Position numbers and translations under genes: made by a program
Part shown: positions 4,650-5,416 of the stretch, piece by piece
Layout: each line of letters begins with the position of its first letter
Position numbering within the stretch: position 1 is the first letter of the stretch
Notes under the pieces: model-generated
Told to the model about the DNA's origin: nothing
What the model saw: the letters and a program-made list of their open reading frames with translations, nothing else
Databases searched by the model: none
From: Candidatus Nomurabacteria bacterium
Lineage (GTDB): Bacteria; Patescibacteriota; Minisyncoccia; Phycocordibacterales; UBA9973
Length of the DNA: 5,416 nt
NCBI GenBank assembly: GCA_943356425.1
Contig: CALRFE010000012.1
Location: 1 to 5,416, forward strand
Direction: 5' to 3'

Positions 4650-5416
4650 ATGATAAAAAATTATCGTGGAGTAGAAGACACCGTGCTCTTTAATGAAGTC
4701 GTCAACAAGATGCGTGCGTTTTTTATAAAAAAAGGATTTATCGAAGTCCATACACAAGATCGACTTTCGATCTTGGCAGCGTGCGAAGATCCGTCAACCG
4801 TCGCAACGTATTCGTATGCCGGCGAGATTTGGCCGCTTCCGCAAACAGGCCAAATGTGGCTTGAATATGAATTGCTTTCCCGTCCGGAAGTTCCGGGCGT
4901 TTTTTGTGTCTCGACGAGCTACCGAGCAGAGAAAAATCCGGTGCCCGGCCGACACAAAATAATTTTCCCTATGTTCGAGTTCGAATCAAAGGGAACGCTT
5001 GAAGATCTCAAGAAACTCGAAGAAGAATTGCTCGCGTATATGGGATTTAATTCAAAGCCGTTCGTCCACAAGAGTTATGATGATCTCGCAAGTCACTACA
5101 ACGTTTCTGAACTTTCGCACAAAGAGGAAAACCGTATGGAAAAAGATTTTAGCCCGGTGGTATTTCTTGAACGCTTTCCGCAAAAGACCTCTCCGTTTTG
5201 GAACATGAAAAAAGACGGGGAACATGCGCATAAGATCGATGTCATTCTCTATGGTAACGAAACGATCGGTAGTGCGGAGCGCAGTTGCAATAAAGATGAG
5301 ATGCGTGACCAGTTTTATACGATCTCAGATGGGGGATACGCAGGCAAACTGTTCGAACTTTTCGGCAAGGATCGTGTCACCAAAGAACTCGACGAATTTC
5401 TCTCGCTTGATTTCTT
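4650..5416 (+). CDS. Class II aminoacyl-tRNA-synthetase-like protein (D/K/N type), partial
   Basis: The frame is open from ATG 4650 to the window edge (255 codons). It resembles stand-alone class II synthetase cores of the Asp/Lys/Asn group that are often annotated as amino acid--tRNA ligase-related. Motif 1 region is FFIKKGFIEVHTQDRLS (24-40), but the usual motif-1 proline seems to be Gln36. LPQTGQMWLEYELL (63-76) is followed by motif 2, STSYRAEKNPVPGRHK (88-103), running into FPMFEFE (106-112), where Arg92 and Glu94 are the expected ATP and amino-acid contacts. TSPFWNMK (180-187), IGSAERS (206-212) and an FG-x-x-RV segment (238-243) follow. Motif 3 is beyond the edge. No N-terminal OB-fold anticodon domain precedes the core, so it may not be a true tRNA synthetase. 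An amino-acid ligase, such as an AsnRS-derived asparagine synthetase or a protein-modifying enzyme, is possible. No Shine-Dalgarno is evident. Confidence 0.85.
   Translation, partial: MIKNYRGVEDTVLFNEVVNKMRAFFIKKGFIEVHTQDRLSILAACEDPSTVATYSYAGEIWPLPQTGQMWLEYELLSRPEVPGVFCVSTSYRAEKNPVPGRHKIIFPMFEFESKGTLEDLKKLEEELLAYMGFNSKPFVHKSYDDLASHYNVSELSHKEENRMEKDFSPVVFLERFPQKTSPFWNMKKDGEHAHKIDVILYGNETIGSAERSCNKDEMRDQFYTISDGGYAGKLFELFGKDRVTKELDEFLSLDF

Noticed and set aside
4466..4693. Open frame of 75 codons across the intergenic stretch
   Set aside because: It crosses the promoter, the terminator and the GC hairpin, and overlaps the start of the synthetase-like gene in another frame. No domain is visible.

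Overview
The window looks like chromosomal DNA from a small-genome bacterium, most likely a member of the Candidate Phyla Radiation (Patescibacteria, Parcubacteria-like). This is an inference from several things seen together: genes with no clear Shine-Dalgarno sequences, a DprA without its usual N-terminal domain, variant SerRS active-site motifs, an FtsQ-like protein outside a division cluster, very short gene spacing, and TAA at all four visible stops. No in-frame TGA is seen, so the standard bacterial code fits. No phage, transposon, CRISPR, tRNA or rRNA signal was found.

Layout. Bases 1-428 on the minus strand hold the N-terminal two thirds of a DprA/Smf competence protein that runs off the left edge. 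A short divergent promoter region (429-520) separates it from a plus-strand run: serS (seryl-tRNA synthetase, 521-1807), an FtsQ/DivIB-like division protein (1814-2683) and a tRNA-dihydrouridine synthase (2711-3712). The gaps in this run are 6 and 27 bases, so the three are probably co-transcribed from a good sigma-70 type promoter in front of serS. A gene for a membrane-anchored extracytoplasmic protein of unknown function (3734-4459) follows, with its own TATACT -10 box placed so that the mRNA would begin at or next to the ATG. After a 190-base non-coding stretch comes a class II aminoacyl-tRNA-synthetase-like gene of the D/K/N type (from 4650), cut by the right edge.

The gene content is housekeeping: translation (serS, dus, the synthetase-like gene), cell division (FtsQ-like) and DNA uptake (dprA). 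The unusual material is structural. The dus gene carries two perfect inverted repeats inside its reading frame. One is a 27-base hairpin that is exactly nine codons long and sits where the family usually has a short loop. The other is a 28-base perfect palindrome at the junction of the barrel and C-terminal domains. A third perfect hairpin with the same 12+3+12 geometry as the first lies in the non-coding stretch at 4597-4623. That stretch also has an extended -10 promoter, a possible two-stem RNA and an intrinsic terminator, all before the synthetase-like gene. It is either a small RNA locus or a leader of that gene, and is the best candidate here for something undescribed.
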